This document shows positions 7,553 to 18,472 of a stretch of 53,211 nt of DNA, in pieces. Source of the stretch: Saccharopolyspora_D taberi. Lineage in GTDB: Bacteria; Actinomycetota; Actinomycetes; Mycobacteriales; Pseudonocardiaceae. Position 1 is the stretch's first letter; the number at the start of each line of letters is the position of its first letter. The stretch is from NCBI RefSeq assembly GCF_039534165.1, contig NZ_BAAAUX010000034.1, positions 1-53,211 of the forward strand, written 5' to 3'. A model generated the notes under the pieces. The model made no database searches. It had not been told where the DNA came from and was given only the letters and a program-made list of their open reading frames with translations. A program made the position numbers and the translations under genes.

Positions 7553-8521
7553 ATGGCGGAAGCACGGGTGATCCCGCTGCACGCATCGGATCGGCGGAGG
7601 GGCACCGGTCGGCGGACCGCGCCGCCGCCGGTCGACGACGTGCCCGCCGACGTGCCCCCGCCCCAGGGCGGGCCCGGCGGGGACTGGGAGGAAGCCGTCG
7701 TCGAGGCGCTGGCGTTCGCCCGCCGCAGGCTGCTCGGCGACTACAAGGTCGACGACTTCGGCTTCGACCCCGAGCTGACCGACCAGCTGTTCGTCCCGCC
7801 GCTGCGGCCGTTCTACGAGAAGTGGTTCCGGGTCGAGGCGATCGGCCTGCACAACGTGCCCGACGACTCCGGCGCGCTGGTCGTCGCGAACCACTCCGGG
7901 ACGCTGCCGTGGGACGCGATGATGACGACCGTCGCGCTGCGCGACCACCACCCGGCGGGCCGCCACCTGCGGATGCTCGGCGCGGACCTGGTGTTCCGGC
8001 TGCCGGTGGTCGGCGCGCTCGCCCGCAAGGCCGGGCACACGCTGGCGTGCAGCCCGGACGCGGAGCGGCTGCTCAGCGGCGGTGAGCTGGTCGGGGTGTG
8101 GCCGGAGGGCTTCAAGGGCATCGGCAAGCCGTTCCGCGACCGCTACAAGCTCCAGCGGTTCGGCCGCGGCGGGTTCGTCTCGGCCGCGCTGCGCACCGGC
8201 GTGCCGATCGTGCCCTGCTCGATCGTCGGTGCCGAGGAGATCTACCCGAAGCTGGCCGACATCAAGCCGCTGGCGCGGCTGCTGGGCCTGCCGTACTTCC
8301 CGGTGACCCCGTTCTTCCCGCACCTCGGCCCGATCGGGGCGATCCCGCTGCCGTCGAAGTGGTACATCGAGTTCGGCGAGCCGATCGAGACCAGCGGCCA
8401 CCCGGAGGGCGCGGCCGACGACCCGATGCTGGTGTTCGGCATCGCCGACCAGGTCCGCGAGATCATCCAGCAGACCCTCTACCGCCTGCTGGCCCAGCGG
8501 CAGAACGTCTTCCTGGGCTGA
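7553..8521 (+). CDS. Lysophospholipid acyltransferase family protein (Rv0502-like)
   Basis: A 322-residue membrane-associated acyltransferase of the LPLAT (MGAT-like) group. The acceptor motif is VANHSGTLPWDAMM, an expanded form of the HX4D block. WPEGFKGIGKPFRDRYKL is the second conserved block, and GVPIVPCSIVGAEEIYP the third. The first 60 residues are Pro/Arg-rich and probably disordered. It probably transfers an acyl chain from acyl-CoA to a glycerolipid, but the acceptor is not known. GAGGGAGGGG precedes the ATG. Same order as Rv0501-Rv0502. Confidence 0.85.
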   Translation: MAEARVIPLHASDRRRGTGRRTAPPPVDDVPADVPPPQGGPGGDWEEAVVEALAFARRRLLGDYKVDDFGFDPELTDQLFVPPLRPFYEKWFRVEAIGLHNVPDDSGALVVANHSGTLPWDAMMTTVALRDHHPAGRHLRMLGADLVFRLPVVGALARKAGHTLACSPDAERLLSGGELVGVWPEGFKGIGKPFRDRYKLQRFGRGGFVSAALRTGVPIVPCSIVGAEEIYPKLADIKPLARLLGLPYFPVTPFFPHLGPIGAIPLPSKWYIEFGEPIETSGHPEGAADDPMLVFGIADQVREIIQQTLYRLLAQRQNVFLG

Positions 8522-8621
8522 GCGTCCGACACGCCCGCGATTTCGGCCGGAACCGCGGGCGCGTCGCGGGTTCGTTCTGGGTACCCCGGAGGACGAGGTG
8601 GCCAAGTCCGGGGGAGGCACG

Positions 8622-11105
<2,484 letters not shown>

Positions 11106-11111
11106 GCCCGT

Positions 11112-12272
11112 TCAGCGCAGCGGTTCCAGCTCCGCCTCGACCGGGATCTCCGGGTGGCGCCGGTTGCTCACGACGGCGAGGTCGCGGAGGTGGCGTCCGC
11201 CCGGCTTCCACTGCCCGCCGACGAGCGGGACCGTCGCGACGTTGGGCACCGGCCCGCGGGTCCAGTCCAGCGGGCCGGCCATCGTCTCCAGCCGGGCCGA
11301 GCCGATCGCCGCGGCGACCGACTCGCGGTCGGTGGGGTCGCCGGCGGTCGACAGCGCGTGGGCCGCGACCTCGAACAGCGCGTGTGCCAGGCCCAGGGGC
11401 TGGAGCCACTGCTGCCCGGTGCGCTGCTCGTAGGCGTCGGCCAGCTCGTCCGCGCGCATCCCGTCGAAGGACGAGCGGTACGGGTGCCGGGGCGTCCAGT
11501 AGACGAGCGTCGCCACCTTCGCGTCGGCCAGCGCGCCCTGGAACGGGTACGCGAGCCAGCGCGAGCAGGTGATCAGCCTGGGGCGCAGGCCGCGCTCGGC
11601 CGCCTGCTCGTAGAAGAGGGCGAGGTCCGCGCTGGTCGCCGTGCTCGTCACGACCTCCACGTCCGCGCCGAGGAATTCGCCGATGTGCGGGGAGAAATCG
11701 GCCGCGGGCTCCCGGTATCCGCCGGGGTCGACGAGGTCGTGACCGCGGTCCTCAGCCACCGGGGCGAACCGGTCGCGGGACCAGTTCCCCTGCGGCCCGT
11801 CGTTCCACACGCAGCCGACGCGCTGACCCGGGCCGAGGGCCTCCCACATCTCGGCGAACGTCGACGCGATGTCGTCCAGGCCCCAGGCGAAGTGGTAGGT
11901 CCACCGGAAAGGACGGTCGTCGGTCGCGCCCCGGCCGTAGTAGTAGACCTGCCAGGGGAACGTGCTGGAAACGCACGGAGTCGCCATTTCCTCGCAGGTG
12001 TCGGCCACCGCGGGCAGCACGTGGGTGCCCGCGAGCGTGAGGACCACGTCGGCGTGCTCGTCGCGGATCAGTTCTTCGGTTCCTCGGCGCGCCTGCGCGG
12101 GCTCGGAGCCGCTGTCCCGGCTCACCAGGCGGACCTCGTGCGCGCGGCCGGAGTTGCTGATCCGGCGCAGGTGCGGTTCGAGCAGGTCCATCGCGAACAG
12201 CGGCGGGGCACCGAGCCTCGACAGCCGTCCGGTGCGCGCCGCGATGACGCCGATCGTGAGCTTGCGCCGCAT
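11112..12272 (-). CDS. Substrate-binding protein (Peripla_BP_6 type) without signal peptide
   Basis: A 386-residue protein with the bilobed fold of branched-chain amino-acid binding proteins: KLTIGVIAARTG at the N-terminus, DVVLTLAGTHVLPAV, TPCVSSTFPW and a late LETMAGPLDWTRG. No signal peptide or lipobox is present whether it starts at ATG 12272 (GGGGGAAGG upstream) or at GTG 12311. No permease or ATPase genes are nearby. It may be a cytosolic sensor, or an orphan binding protein exported in some unrecognised way. It ends 7 bp from the convergent Clp gene. Confidence 0.75.
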   Translation of the reverse strand: MRRKLTIGVIAARTGRLSRLGAPPLFAMDLLEPHLRRISNSGRAHEVRLVSRDSGSEPAQARRGTEELIRDEHADVVLTLAGTHVLPAVADTCEEMATPCVSSTFPWQVYYYGRGATDDRPFRWTYHFAWGLDDIASTFAEMWEALGPGQRVGCVWNDGPQGNWSRDRFAPVAEDRGHDLVDPGGYREPAADFSPHIGEFLGADVEVVTSTATSADLALFYEQAAERGLRPRLITCSRWLAYPFQGALADAKVATLVYWTPRHPYRSSFDGMRADELADAYEQRTGQQWLQPLGLAHALFEVAAHALSTAGDPTDRESVAAAIGSARLETMAGPLDWTRGPVPNVATVPLVGGQWKPGGRHLRDLAVVSNRRHPEIPVEAELEPLR

Positions 12273-12311
12273 CAGTTTCGCCTTCCCCCGTGCCGAGAAC
12301 GCGCTTCTCAC

Positions 12312-12480
12312 CTTGGCCGCCGGGACGATCTCCCGCCGGACGGCGTTTACCTGATCGGGCGACTTGGACTATCCTGTCCGCGGAGCCAGTCGGTCCGCGG
12401 ACGCGACTGGAAGTGAGGGCTTGGAACCCGTTCTGCGACGGGACCAAGCCCTTCGCGCTGTCCGGGGCCGCTGTCCTGGG
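12312..12480. other. Intergenic region with hairpin and plus-strand promoter-like boxes
   Basis: TTTACC (12346-12351), an 18-bp spacer and TATCCT (12370-12375) look like a plus-strand promoter with no obvious plus-strand gene; it would read antisense to the VOC gene. A 9-bp inverted repeat GTCCGCGGA/TCCGCGGAC follows. Confidence 0.35.
12416..12452 (-). terminator. Strong hairpin downstream of the VOC gene
   Basis: AGGGCTTGG pairs with CCAAGCCCT (9 bp), and CCCGT with ACGGG inside it, separated by a small asymmetric loop. It lies just past the minus-strand VOC stop. There is no U tract, so termination is plausible but not certain. Confidence 0.45.
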
Positions 12481-12918
12481 TCAGTCGAGGCAGAACTCGT
12501 TGCCCTCCGGGTCGGTGAGCACGATGAACCCGGCCTCCATCGGCGGCGCGGGGTCGACGCGGCGCTGCCTGCTCGCCCCCAGCGCCACCAGCCGCTCGCA
12601 CTCCGCCTCCAGCGCGGCCATCCGCTCGTCGCCCTGGAGCCCGGGCGCGGCCCGGACGTCGAGGTGCAGCCGGTTCTTGACGGTCTTGGGCTCGGGCACC
12701 CGCTGGAAGAACAACCGCGGGCCGACGCCCTTCGGGTCCACCGCGGCCCACCGCTCGTTGCGCTGCTCCGGGGGCAGCGTCGCCGCGAACGCGTCCCAGG
12801 AGTCGAAGCCCGGCGGTGGTGGCGGCACCTCGTAGCCGAGCACCTGGTTCCAGAACATCCCCAGTGCTCGCGGGTCAGCGCAGTCGAAGGTCACCTGGAC
12901 ATCACGCACATCTGCCAT
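12481..12918 (-). CDS. VOC family (glyoxalase-like) protein
   Basis: A 145-residue two-module vicinal-oxygen-chelate protein. It begins VQVTFDCADPRALGMFWNQV, typical of the glyoxalase-like domain, has RLFFQRVPEPKTVKNRLHLD in the middle, and ends FIVLTDPEGNEFCLD, the classic last strand with the metal-ligand Glu. The His in NRLHLD is the other likely ligand. Substrate unknown. It follows the DUF3800-like gene by 51 bp on the same strand and may share its transcript. Confidence 0.85.
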   Translation of the reverse strand: MADVRDVQVTFDCADPRALGMFWNQVLGYEVPPPPPGFDSWDAFAATLPPEQRNERWAAVDPKGVGPRLFFQRVPEPKTVKNRLHLDVRAAPGLQGDERMAALEAECERLVALGASRQRRVDPAPPMEAGFIVLTDPEGNEFCLD

Positions 12919-12969
12919 GTCCGGAACCTAGCCCCGCGGTCCGACATCCGGCCCGGTCCGCTCCGGCGT

Positions 12970-13569
12970 TCAGCCCAGTTCCAGCACCGCCACGCGCTGG
13001 CCGGAGTTGATGACGTCCCAAGGGCCGGTCTGGCCGTGCACGGTGGCGGTCATGTAGCTGCTCACCAGCGCGTCGGCCAGCCACAGCCGTTCGTCCTCGC
13101 GCTTGGGCACATGGTCGACCAGCATCTGCGAGCTGATGACGTGCTGCTGCCGAAGCCAGCCAACCGTCCTGCGGTCATGGGTGTCGCCGTGGAAGCGCGA
13201 TTCGATGATCACGTGGCTGGCCGCCTCGCGGTGCTGCAACTCGGGCAGCATCACGCCCAGGATCTTCTTGCGCGCGTGTTCCTGCTGCTTGTTCGTGGTC
13301 GTGCTGCTCACCACCAGCACGCCCTCGATCTCGCACTCGGCGATCAGGTGGGCGAGTTCGAGCCTGCGTGCCAGTGACCGGTCGGCGTTCCAGTGCAGGT
13401 GGTCCTGGCCGGGCAGCAGGGCCGATCGGAGCCGTTCCTTGAGCTCAGCGTGCTGCCCCTCGGTGGAGAGCACGGCCGCGATGGCGTAGATCCGCTGCCG
13501 GTTGTGGACCGATGACGACTCGTCCAGGTGAGCGAAGCGCCAGTCGCTCGGTGGCGGGAACCGCTCCAC
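12970..13569 (-). CDS. DUF3800-like protein (predicted RNase H-fold)
   Basis: A 199-residue protein with the layout of actinobacterial DUF3800-like proteins: AHLDESSSVHNRQRIYAIAA near the N-terminus (the catalytic-looking DES), LHWNADRSLARR, HVIIESRF with a conserved Glu, and LWLADALVSSYM near the C-terminus. These residues resemble the acidic core of RNase H-like folds. The frame stays open to 13695, but GTG 13569 has GGAGG six bases upstream and precedes the conserved part. That choice also frees a divergent promoter region before the HdeD gene. Function is unknown. Confidence 0.65.
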   Translation of the reverse strand: MERFPPPSDWRFAHLDESSSVHNRQRIYAIAAVLSTEGQHAELKERLRSALLPGQDHLHWNADRSLARRLELAHLIAECEIEGVLVVSSTTTNKQQEHARKKILGVMLPELQHREAASHVIIESRFHGDTHDRRTVGWLRQQHVISSQMLVDHVPKREDERLWLADALVSSYMTATVHGQTGPWDVINSGQRVAVLELG

Positions 13570-13693
13570 GGGCTTCCTCCGTCGGCGTCGCGGGCTCGGG
13601 TGGATCACTCCATCACACGAAAGATCTTCGCTGATACGGCCGACATCGGGGGCACGAGTGGCAGGAACCACCGGACCGCGCTGAGCATGGGAC

Positions 13694-14251
13694 ATGACTT
13701 CTCACATCCGGAGCCCGGGCTCCCCTCTCGCGCGGATGGCCTGGCAAGCGACCCTCGCGGTCGGCGTCAGCTCGCTCGTCCTCGGCGTGCTCGCACTGGT
13801 CTGGCCGAAGGCGACGCTCATCGTCGTCGGCGTCCTGTTCGGGATCTACCTGCTGGTCAGCGGCATCCTGCAGATCGTGGCCGCGTTCGGCGCGCACGTC
13901 TCGACCGGGCTGCGGGTGCTGGCCTTCGTCAGCGGCGCCCTGTCGATCCTGCTGGGGCTGCTGTGCTTCCGCGGCGAGCTGCAGTCGATCGTGCTGCTCG
14001 GCCTGTGGATCGGGATCGGCTGGCTGTTCCGCGGCGTCACCCAGACCACGGCCGCCATGTCCGACCGGGACATGCCCGCCCGCGGCTGGCAGGTCTTCCT
14101 CGGGATCGTCACGGCGCTGGCCGGGATCGTGCTGATCGTCTCGCCGATCGCCTCGGTGGGGCTGCTGGTGGTCTTCGGCGGGGTCTGGCTGTTCGTGCTC
14201 GGCGTCGTGGAGATCGTCACCGCGATCCAGGTCCGCAGGCGGCTCGCGTGA
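13694..14251 (+). CDS. HdeD family / DUF308 membrane protein
   Basis: A 185-residue protein with six predicted membrane helices in three pairs, as in HdeD-like DUF308 proteins. AVGVSSLVLGVLALVWPKAT and the repeated Gly-rich helices fit the family, which in E. coli is linked to acid resistance; the role in actinobacteria is not established. Its stop is directly adjacent to the stop of the convergent HAD gene, with no room for a separate terminator. Confidence 0.85.
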   Translation: MTSHIRSPGSPLARMAWQATLAVGVSSLVLGVLALVWPKATLIVVGVLFGIYLLVSGILQIVAAFGAHVSTGLRVLAFVSGALSILLGLLCFRGELQSIVLLGLWIGIGWLFRGVTQTTAAMSDRDMPARGWQVFLGIVTALAGIVLIVSPIASVGLLVVFGGVWLFVLGVVEIVTAIQVRRRLA

Positions 14252-15187
14252 TCAGGAGCGGTCGCGGCGGCGGTAGGCCAGCCCGGCGGCGATGGCGCCC
14301 GCGATCGCGCTGGCGCCCATGATCGAGTTCAGCCCGATCTTGGCGGCCTTGCGCCCGGTGCGGAAGTCCCGGATCTCCCAGCCCCGGGTGCGCGCGATGT
14401 CGCGCAGCCCCTGGTCCGGGTTGACCGCGACCGCGGTGCCGACCGCCGAGAGCATCGGCACGTCGTTGGAGGAGTCCGAGTACGCCGTGCAGCGCCGCAG
14501 GTCCAGGCCCTCGCTGGCGGCGAGCGCGCGCACCGCGTGCGCCTTGGCCCGGCCGTGCAGCATCTCGCCGACCAGCCGCCCGGTGAACACGCCGTGCTCG
14601 CTCTCGGCGACCGTGCCCAGCGCGCCGGTCAGGCCGAGCCTGCGGGCGATGATCTGCGCCAGCTGGACCGGGGTCGCGGTGACCAGCCAGACCCGCTGCC
14701 CGGCGTCGAGGTGCATCTGCGCCAGCGCCCGGGTGCCCGCCCAGATCCGGTCGGCCATCAGCTCGTCGTAGATCTCCTCGCTGAGCTCGACCAGCTCCTG
14801 CACCGGCCGGCCGGCCACGAACGACAGCGCCTGCTCCCGGCTGGCCTGGACGTCCTGCGGGTTCTCCCGGCCGCCTACCCGGAACTTCAGCTGCTGCCAG
14901 GCGAACCCGGCCAGGTCCGAGGCGGTGAGGAACTTGCGGGCGGCCATCCCGCGGGCGAAGTGGAACAGCGACGCGCCCATCATCATCGTGTTGTCGACGT
15001 CGAAGAACGCGGCGGCGGTCAGGTCCGGAGGCGCCGACAGCGACCCGTCGCTGCCCCCGGCCGCGGCGACCGCAGCCTCCGCCGAGGCGCGGCCCGCGAG
15101 CTTGGCGCTGTCGACGGGATCGGGCACGCGAAGACCCTGCTCGCCGTCGTGGCTCGCGCCATCGGCTGAGCCCTGACGTGTCGGCAC
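14252..15187 (-). CDS. HAD-IB family phosphatase (SerB1-like)
   Basis: A 311-residue HAD-superfamily hydrolase, syntenic with Rv0505c (serB1). Motif I is FFDVDNTMMMG (nucleophile Asp plus Asp+2), motif II is WLVTATP, and motifs III/IV lie around HGRAKAHAV and YSDSSNDVPML. The C-terminus carries a possible membrane-associated helix (IMGASAIAGAIAAGLAYRRR), as in the HAD-IB proteins fused to or tethered at membranes. Phosphoserine phosphatase activity is possible but not assured. About 50 disordered residues precede the domain; the GTG start has no strong SD. Confidence 0.85.
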   Translation of the reverse strand: MPTRQGSADGASHDGEQGLRVPDPVDSAKLAGRASAEAAVAAAGGSDGSLSAPPDLTAAAFFDVDNTMMMGASLFHFARGMAARKFLTASDLAGFAWQQLKFRVGGRENPQDVQASREQALSFVAGRPVQELVELSEEIYDELMADRIWAGTRALAQMHLDAGQRVWLVTATPVQLAQIIARRLGLTGALGTVAESEHGVFTGRLVGEMLHGRAKAHAVRALAASEGLDLRRCTAYSDSSNDVPMLSAVGTAVAVNPDQGLRDIARTRGWEIRDFRTGRKAAKIGLNSIMGASAIAGAIAAGLAYRRRDRS

Positions 15188-15354
15188 CGCCGCGCCTCCC
15201 GGGGTCCTCCGGTGTGTCCGTGTCGTCCTGGAACTTCCAGGGCTGGGATTCGGGGCAGGTCCCGAATCGGCAGGGTCCTAGCTTAAAGCCTGTGGTCGAG
15301 CGGTTCGCCGAGGCCGCACGAGTCCGCTCGACCGGAACCGGGAGGTCCGCGGCG
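15188..15354 (-). other. Spacer between sigma factor and HAD genes
   Basis: No gene is seen. TTTAAGCTAGGAC on the minus strand offers weak -10-like boxes (TAAGCT, TAGGAC) for the HAD gene. Confidence 0.3.
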
Positions 15355-16014
15355 CTAGCGGACGTCGTCGGGCAGCAGCTGGGCGAGCCTGCGGATCGCG
15401 CGGTGCTGGAGCGCCTTGATCGCGCCTTCGTTCCGGTCCATCCGGGCCGCGGTCTCGGTCACCGACAACCCCTGGAAGAACCGGAGCCGGATGCACTCGC
15501 GCTGGTCCTGGTTCAGCTCGCGGACGCAGCGCAGCAGCTCGCGGTGGGTGACCGCGGTGAGCACGTGGTGCTCCGGCCCGGACTGCTGCGGGCGGGCCGA
15601 CATCGTGCTGTCGGCCAGGTCCGGGGTCGGCACCTCCAGCCGGTTCCGGCTCGACTTGATGTGGTCGAGGATCAGGTTCTTGGCGATCGTGATGAACCAG
15701 GCCGCCACGTCCCGGCCCTGGTAGCTGACGGTGGCGATCCGGCGCAGCGCGCGCAGGAACGTCTCGCTGGTGATGTCCTCCGCCAGGCAGTGGTCGCTGA
15801 CCCGGAACAGCACGTAGCGGTAGACGACCTGGGAGTACTCGTCGTAGAGGCGGCCGAAGGCGTCGCTGTCGCCGTGCTGCGCGGCGTCGACGTAGGCCCA
15901 CGACTCGTTCGGGGTTTCGGGCGCGGTGACCGCGCGGCGCGGTGGGCGGACCGGGGTGGCGTGCCGGGCCGCAACGTGCTTGACCGGGGGTTCGAGCGTG
16001 TTCGTGCTGCTCAT
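15355..16014 (-). CDS. bldN: ECF RNA polymerase sigma factor, BldN family
   Basis: A 219-residue sigma factor. Residues 1-40 are a Pro/Thr-rich extension. Sigma region 2 spans DAFGRLYDEYSQVVYRYV to AWFITIAKNLILDHIKS, and region 4 spans CVRELNQDQRECIRLRFFQG to EGAIKALQHRAIRRL, an HTH. In Streptomyces, bldN lies beside the glutaredoxin, rex and hemA genes, as here, and directs aerial-hyphae genes. The rsbN anti-sigma gene seen beside bldN in Streptomyces is not visible. The N-terminal extension is shorter than the Streptomyces pro-region. The symbol rests on similarity and context. Confidence 0.8.
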   Translation of the reverse strand: MSSTNTLEPPVKHVAARHATPVRPPRRAVTAPETPNESWAYVDAAQHGDSDAFGRLYDEYSQVVYRYVLFRVSDHCLAEDITSETFLRALRRIATVSYQGRDVAAWFITIAKNLILDHIKSSRNRLEVPTPDLADSTMSARPQQSGPEHHVLTAVTHRELLRCVRELNQDQRECIRLRFFQGLSVTETAARMDRNEGAIKALQHRAIRRLAQLLPDDVR

Positions 16015-16294
16015 GTCTCGACCGACCTCCTGCCGTGGGGGCGTTTCGGTCCGGTCTCGGTGCGGGCACCGAGAGGCGTCTCCGGTGGCGGCCTTGCTGG
16101 CCTTGCCGACGTCAGTTGTGGGGGCGTTGGAGGAGCAGCATACGTGTTGCTACTCATAAGTAGGTAGTGCGCGGAGCGGATCGGTTCGGCACCGAGGGCC
16201 ATCGGGTGCGCCGGATCCGGCCGGATCGCTGGGTGATTTCGGACACTCGTGGAAGACTGCGGCCGACAGCACGGCTGGATGCGAGGAGGTCGTC
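16015..16294. other. Divergent promoter region between sigma factor and acyl-CoA ligase
   Basis: It contains the short inverted repeat CTACT-CATA-AGTAG (16150-16163), the most AT-rich part of the gap, and nearby TATG-type boxes on the minus strand. GGAGG ends 5 nt before the ligase ATG. No gene is supported. Confidence 0.4.
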
Positions 16295-17818
16295 ATGTCG
16301 GCGAAGACGTCCCCGGCCGCGAGCGGTGACGCCGCAGGCGGGTCCAGGGCCGAGGCGGGCAACGTCGCCGACCTCGTGCGGTCGGCCGCCCAGCGCGGCG
16401 CGCAGCACCCCGCGCTCGTCGACGGTCCCACCGCGCAACAGCTGACCTGGTCGGAGCTTGACGCGGCGGTGGACGCCGAAGCGCACAGGCTGGTCGACGC
16501 CGGGGTCGGGCCGGGCGACCGGGTGGCCGTGCACCTGCCGACCGGAGCGGCTTTCTGCGTCGCGCTGTTCGGCGCGCTGCGCGCGGGCGGCGCGGCGGTC
16601 CCGCTGCCGACCTCGTCGCCGCCCGCGGAGCTGGAGCGGATCATCGCCGACAGCGGTTCCCGGGTCCTGGTGGCCGACGGCGGGGTGCCGGTGTCCGCGG
16701 ATGTGAGCGTCCTGCCCGCGCCTGAACTGACACCCAGTGCCAAACCGGATCCGGTGCTCCCGCGCACCGGCGGGAGCGAGCTGGCGATCCTGTCCTACAC
16801 CTCGGGAACCTCCGGGCCGCCGCGCGCGGCGATGCTGCCGCACGGCGCGCTGCTGGCAAACGTCCGCCAGTGCGCGCGGCTGCGCCCGATGCCGGTCAAC
16901 GCTGCCGACCGGGTGCTGCTCGCGCTGCCGCTGTTCCACGTCTACGGCCTCGGACCCGGCCTGCTCCAGGTCGCGGCCGTCGGAGCGACCGCGGTGCTGC
17001 TGCCGCGCTTCGACCCGGAGGAGGCGCTCGACGCGATCGCCCGGCTGCGGGTCACGACCGTGGTCGGCGTGCCGCCGATGTACAGCGCCTGGCTGCGGCT
17101 GCCGCCCGCGCGGCTGCGCGAGGGCATGGCCACCGTCCGGCTGCTCACGTCCGGTGCGGCCCCGCTGGGCGGCGAGGTGTCGGCCGCGGTGCGCGCGGCG
17201 ACCGGCCTGGACGTGTTCGAGGGCTACGGCCTGACCGAGACCGGCCCGGTGCTGACCACCACGCTCGCCGGCGGTGTCGCCAAGCCCGGCTCGGTCGGCA
17301 GGCCGCTGCCCGGCGTCGAGCTCCGGCTGGTCGACTCGGACGGCACGCCGCTGGCCGACGAGGACGAGGGCGACACCGGCCGGGTCGCGGTGCGCGGCCC
17401 GAACCTGTTCAGCGGCTACTGGCCCGACGGCGACCACGGCCCGGACGCCGACGGCTGGTTCCGCACCGGCGACGTCGGCTACCTCGACGCGGACGGCGAC
17501 CTGCACCTGGTCGACCGCGCGACCGACCTGATCATCGTCAACGGCTTCAACGTCTACCCGCACGAGGTCGAGCGCGCCCTGCTGGAACTCGACGGCGTCG
17601 CCGAGGCCGCCGTGGTCGGCATCCCGGACGAGACCACCGGCGAGGCGGTCAAGGCGGTGCTGGTCGCCGAGCCGGGCACCGGCCCGACCGCGGACGCCGT
17701 CCGCGCGCACTGCGCGGGCAGGCTGGCCCGGTTCAAGATCCCGACGGTCGTGGAGTTCGCCGACTCGCTCCCGCACTCGCCCACCGGCAAGCTCGCCCGC
17801 CGCTCCCTCCGCTCGTGA
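16295..17818 (+). CDS. Acyl-CoA synthetase (AMP-binding, ANL family)
   Basis: A 507-residue adenylate-forming ligase. The phosphate-binding loop is SYTSGTSGPPRAAML near residue 168, where Arg replaces the usual Lys (SGTTGxPKG). FEGYGLTETGPVL, GWFRTGDVGYLDADG and DLIIVNGFNVYPHEVE are canonical, and the catalytic lysine in SPTGKLARR is present. Most likely a fatty-acyl or related acyl-CoA ligase; the acid is unknown. GGAGG lies 5 nt upstream of the ATG. Divergent from the BldN-type sigma gene and 63 bp before the glutaredoxin gene. Confidence 0.88.
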   Translation: MSAKTSPAASGDAAGGSRAEAGNVADLVRSAAQRGAQHPALVDGPTAQQLTWSELDAAVDAEAHRLVDAGVGPGDRVAVHLPTGAAFCVALFGALRAGGAAVPLPTSSPPAELERIIADSGSRVLVADGGVPVSADVSVLPAPELTPSAKPDPVLPRTGGSELAILSYTSGTSGPPRAAMLPHGALLANVRQCARLRPMPVNAADRVLLALPLFHVYGLGPGLLQVAAVGATAVLLPRFDPEEALDAIARLRVTTVVGVPPMYSAWLRLPPARLREGMATVRLLTSGAAPLGGEVSAAVRAATGLDVFEGYGLTETGPVLTTTLAGGVAKPGSVGRPLPGVELRLVDSDGTPLADEDEGDTGRVAVRGPNLFSGYWPDGDHGPDADGWFRTGDVGYLDADGDLHLVDRATDLIIVNGFNVYPHEVERALLELDGVAEAAVVGIPDETTGEAVKAVLVAEPGTGPTADAVRAHCAGRLARFKIPTVVEFADSLPHSPTGKLARRSLRS

Positions 17819-17881
17819 ACACGCGCGGCGTTTAATGGACCCATCCGGCCGCCGGAGCCGGGAAACCGTGGAGGCGCAGCA

Positions 17882-18133
17882 ATGACCGCGACGTCCGGGC
17901 GGACCGTCACCGTGATGGTCCGGGAGGACTGCCACGCCTGCGAGCAGGCGGTCGCCGACGTGGACCGGATCTGCGGCGAGCTCGGCGTCCGGTGGACGTC
18001 CGAGGACGTCGACTCCGACCCGGAGCTGCGCGCCGAGTACGGCGACCGGGTGCCGGTGATCTTGATCGATAACGTCGAGCACGGGTACTGGAAGGTCGAG
18101 GAGCCGCGGCTGCGCGCGGCGCTGTCCCGCTGA
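17882..18133 (+). CDS. Glutaredoxin-like protein
   Basis: An 83-residue single-domain thioredoxin-fold protein, syntenic with Rv0508. The redox motif CHAC is at residues 18-21 after the first strand (VTVMVRED). DRVPVILIDN gives the cis-Pro loop. It probably reduces disulfides using mycothiol- or thioredoxin-linked electrons, a family-level inference. GGAGGCG is located before the ATG. Its place between an acyl-CoA ligase and rex matches Streptomyces and mycobacteria. Confidence 0.88.
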   Translation: MTATSGRTVTVMVREDCHACEQAVADVDRICGELGVRWTSEDVDSDPELRAEYGDRVPVILIDNVEHGYWKVEEPRLRAALSR

Positions 18134-18233
18134 CCCCGGACGTGCCCGCCACCACACGTTTTGGCACGTCGGGGGGCGATCGGCGATGATGTCGGGGGAG
18201 GCTGCGGGCTGCCTGCGCCCCTTCGCCGGTGAC

Positions 18234-18253
18234 TTTGTGCATGCGTTCACAAA
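18234..18253 (+). promoter_or_regulatory. Rex operator overlapping the -35 of the rex-hemACD promoter
   Basis: TTGTGCATGCGTTCACAA (18235-18252) closely matches the Rex site TTGTGAANNNNTTCACAA, with outer arms TTTGTG and CACAAA perfectly symmetric. TTGTGC (18235-18240) can also be the -35, and TACGGT (18258-18263) lies exactly 17 bp downstream as the -10. Rex bound here would block RNA polymerase, so rex probably represses itself and hemACD when NADH is low, as known in Streptomyces coelicolor. Confidence 0.9.
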
Positions 18254-18472
18254 TGGCTACGGTGTAGGGGGTCGTGCAGCCGAACAGCGCGTCGGCGGTG
18301 CTCCGGACGGATCCCGGGCAGCCGTCGAGTGCGCGGGCAGCGTGCAATCGGCAGTGGAACCACCCGGGGTGTACCGGGTGTTCCGGCGCGGCTGATCCGG
18401 GTCCGGGCGGACCCGGCCGCGCGCCCGTCCGGACGCGCCGCAGTGGAACGCAGGCAGGGCAAGGGAGAGCCA
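18254..18472 (+). other. Long leader of the rex operon
   Basis: About 200 nt separate the predicted transcription start (near 18270) from the rex GTG at 18473. A stem CACCCGG/CCGGGTG is present near 18361-18380. A frame open from 18329 adds 48 Arg-rich residues but has no SD; GGGAGA six bases before GTG 18473 decides the start. Confidence 0.5.

Noticed and set aside
12290..12835. Plus-strand gene behind the TTTACC/TATCCT boxes
   Set aside because: No SD, and the frame is antisense to the VOC domain gene, which has clear family motifs. Only the promoter-like boxes are retained.
13570..13695. N-terminal extension of the DUF3800-like protein to ATG 13695
   Set aside because: The start codon would overlap the divergent HdeD start, the extra residues are low-complexity Arg/Pro, and GTG 13569 has an ideal GGAGG.
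18329..18472. 48-residue N-terminal extension of Rex
   Set aside because: Arg-rich, no SD, and GGGAGA is correctly placed for GTG 18473.
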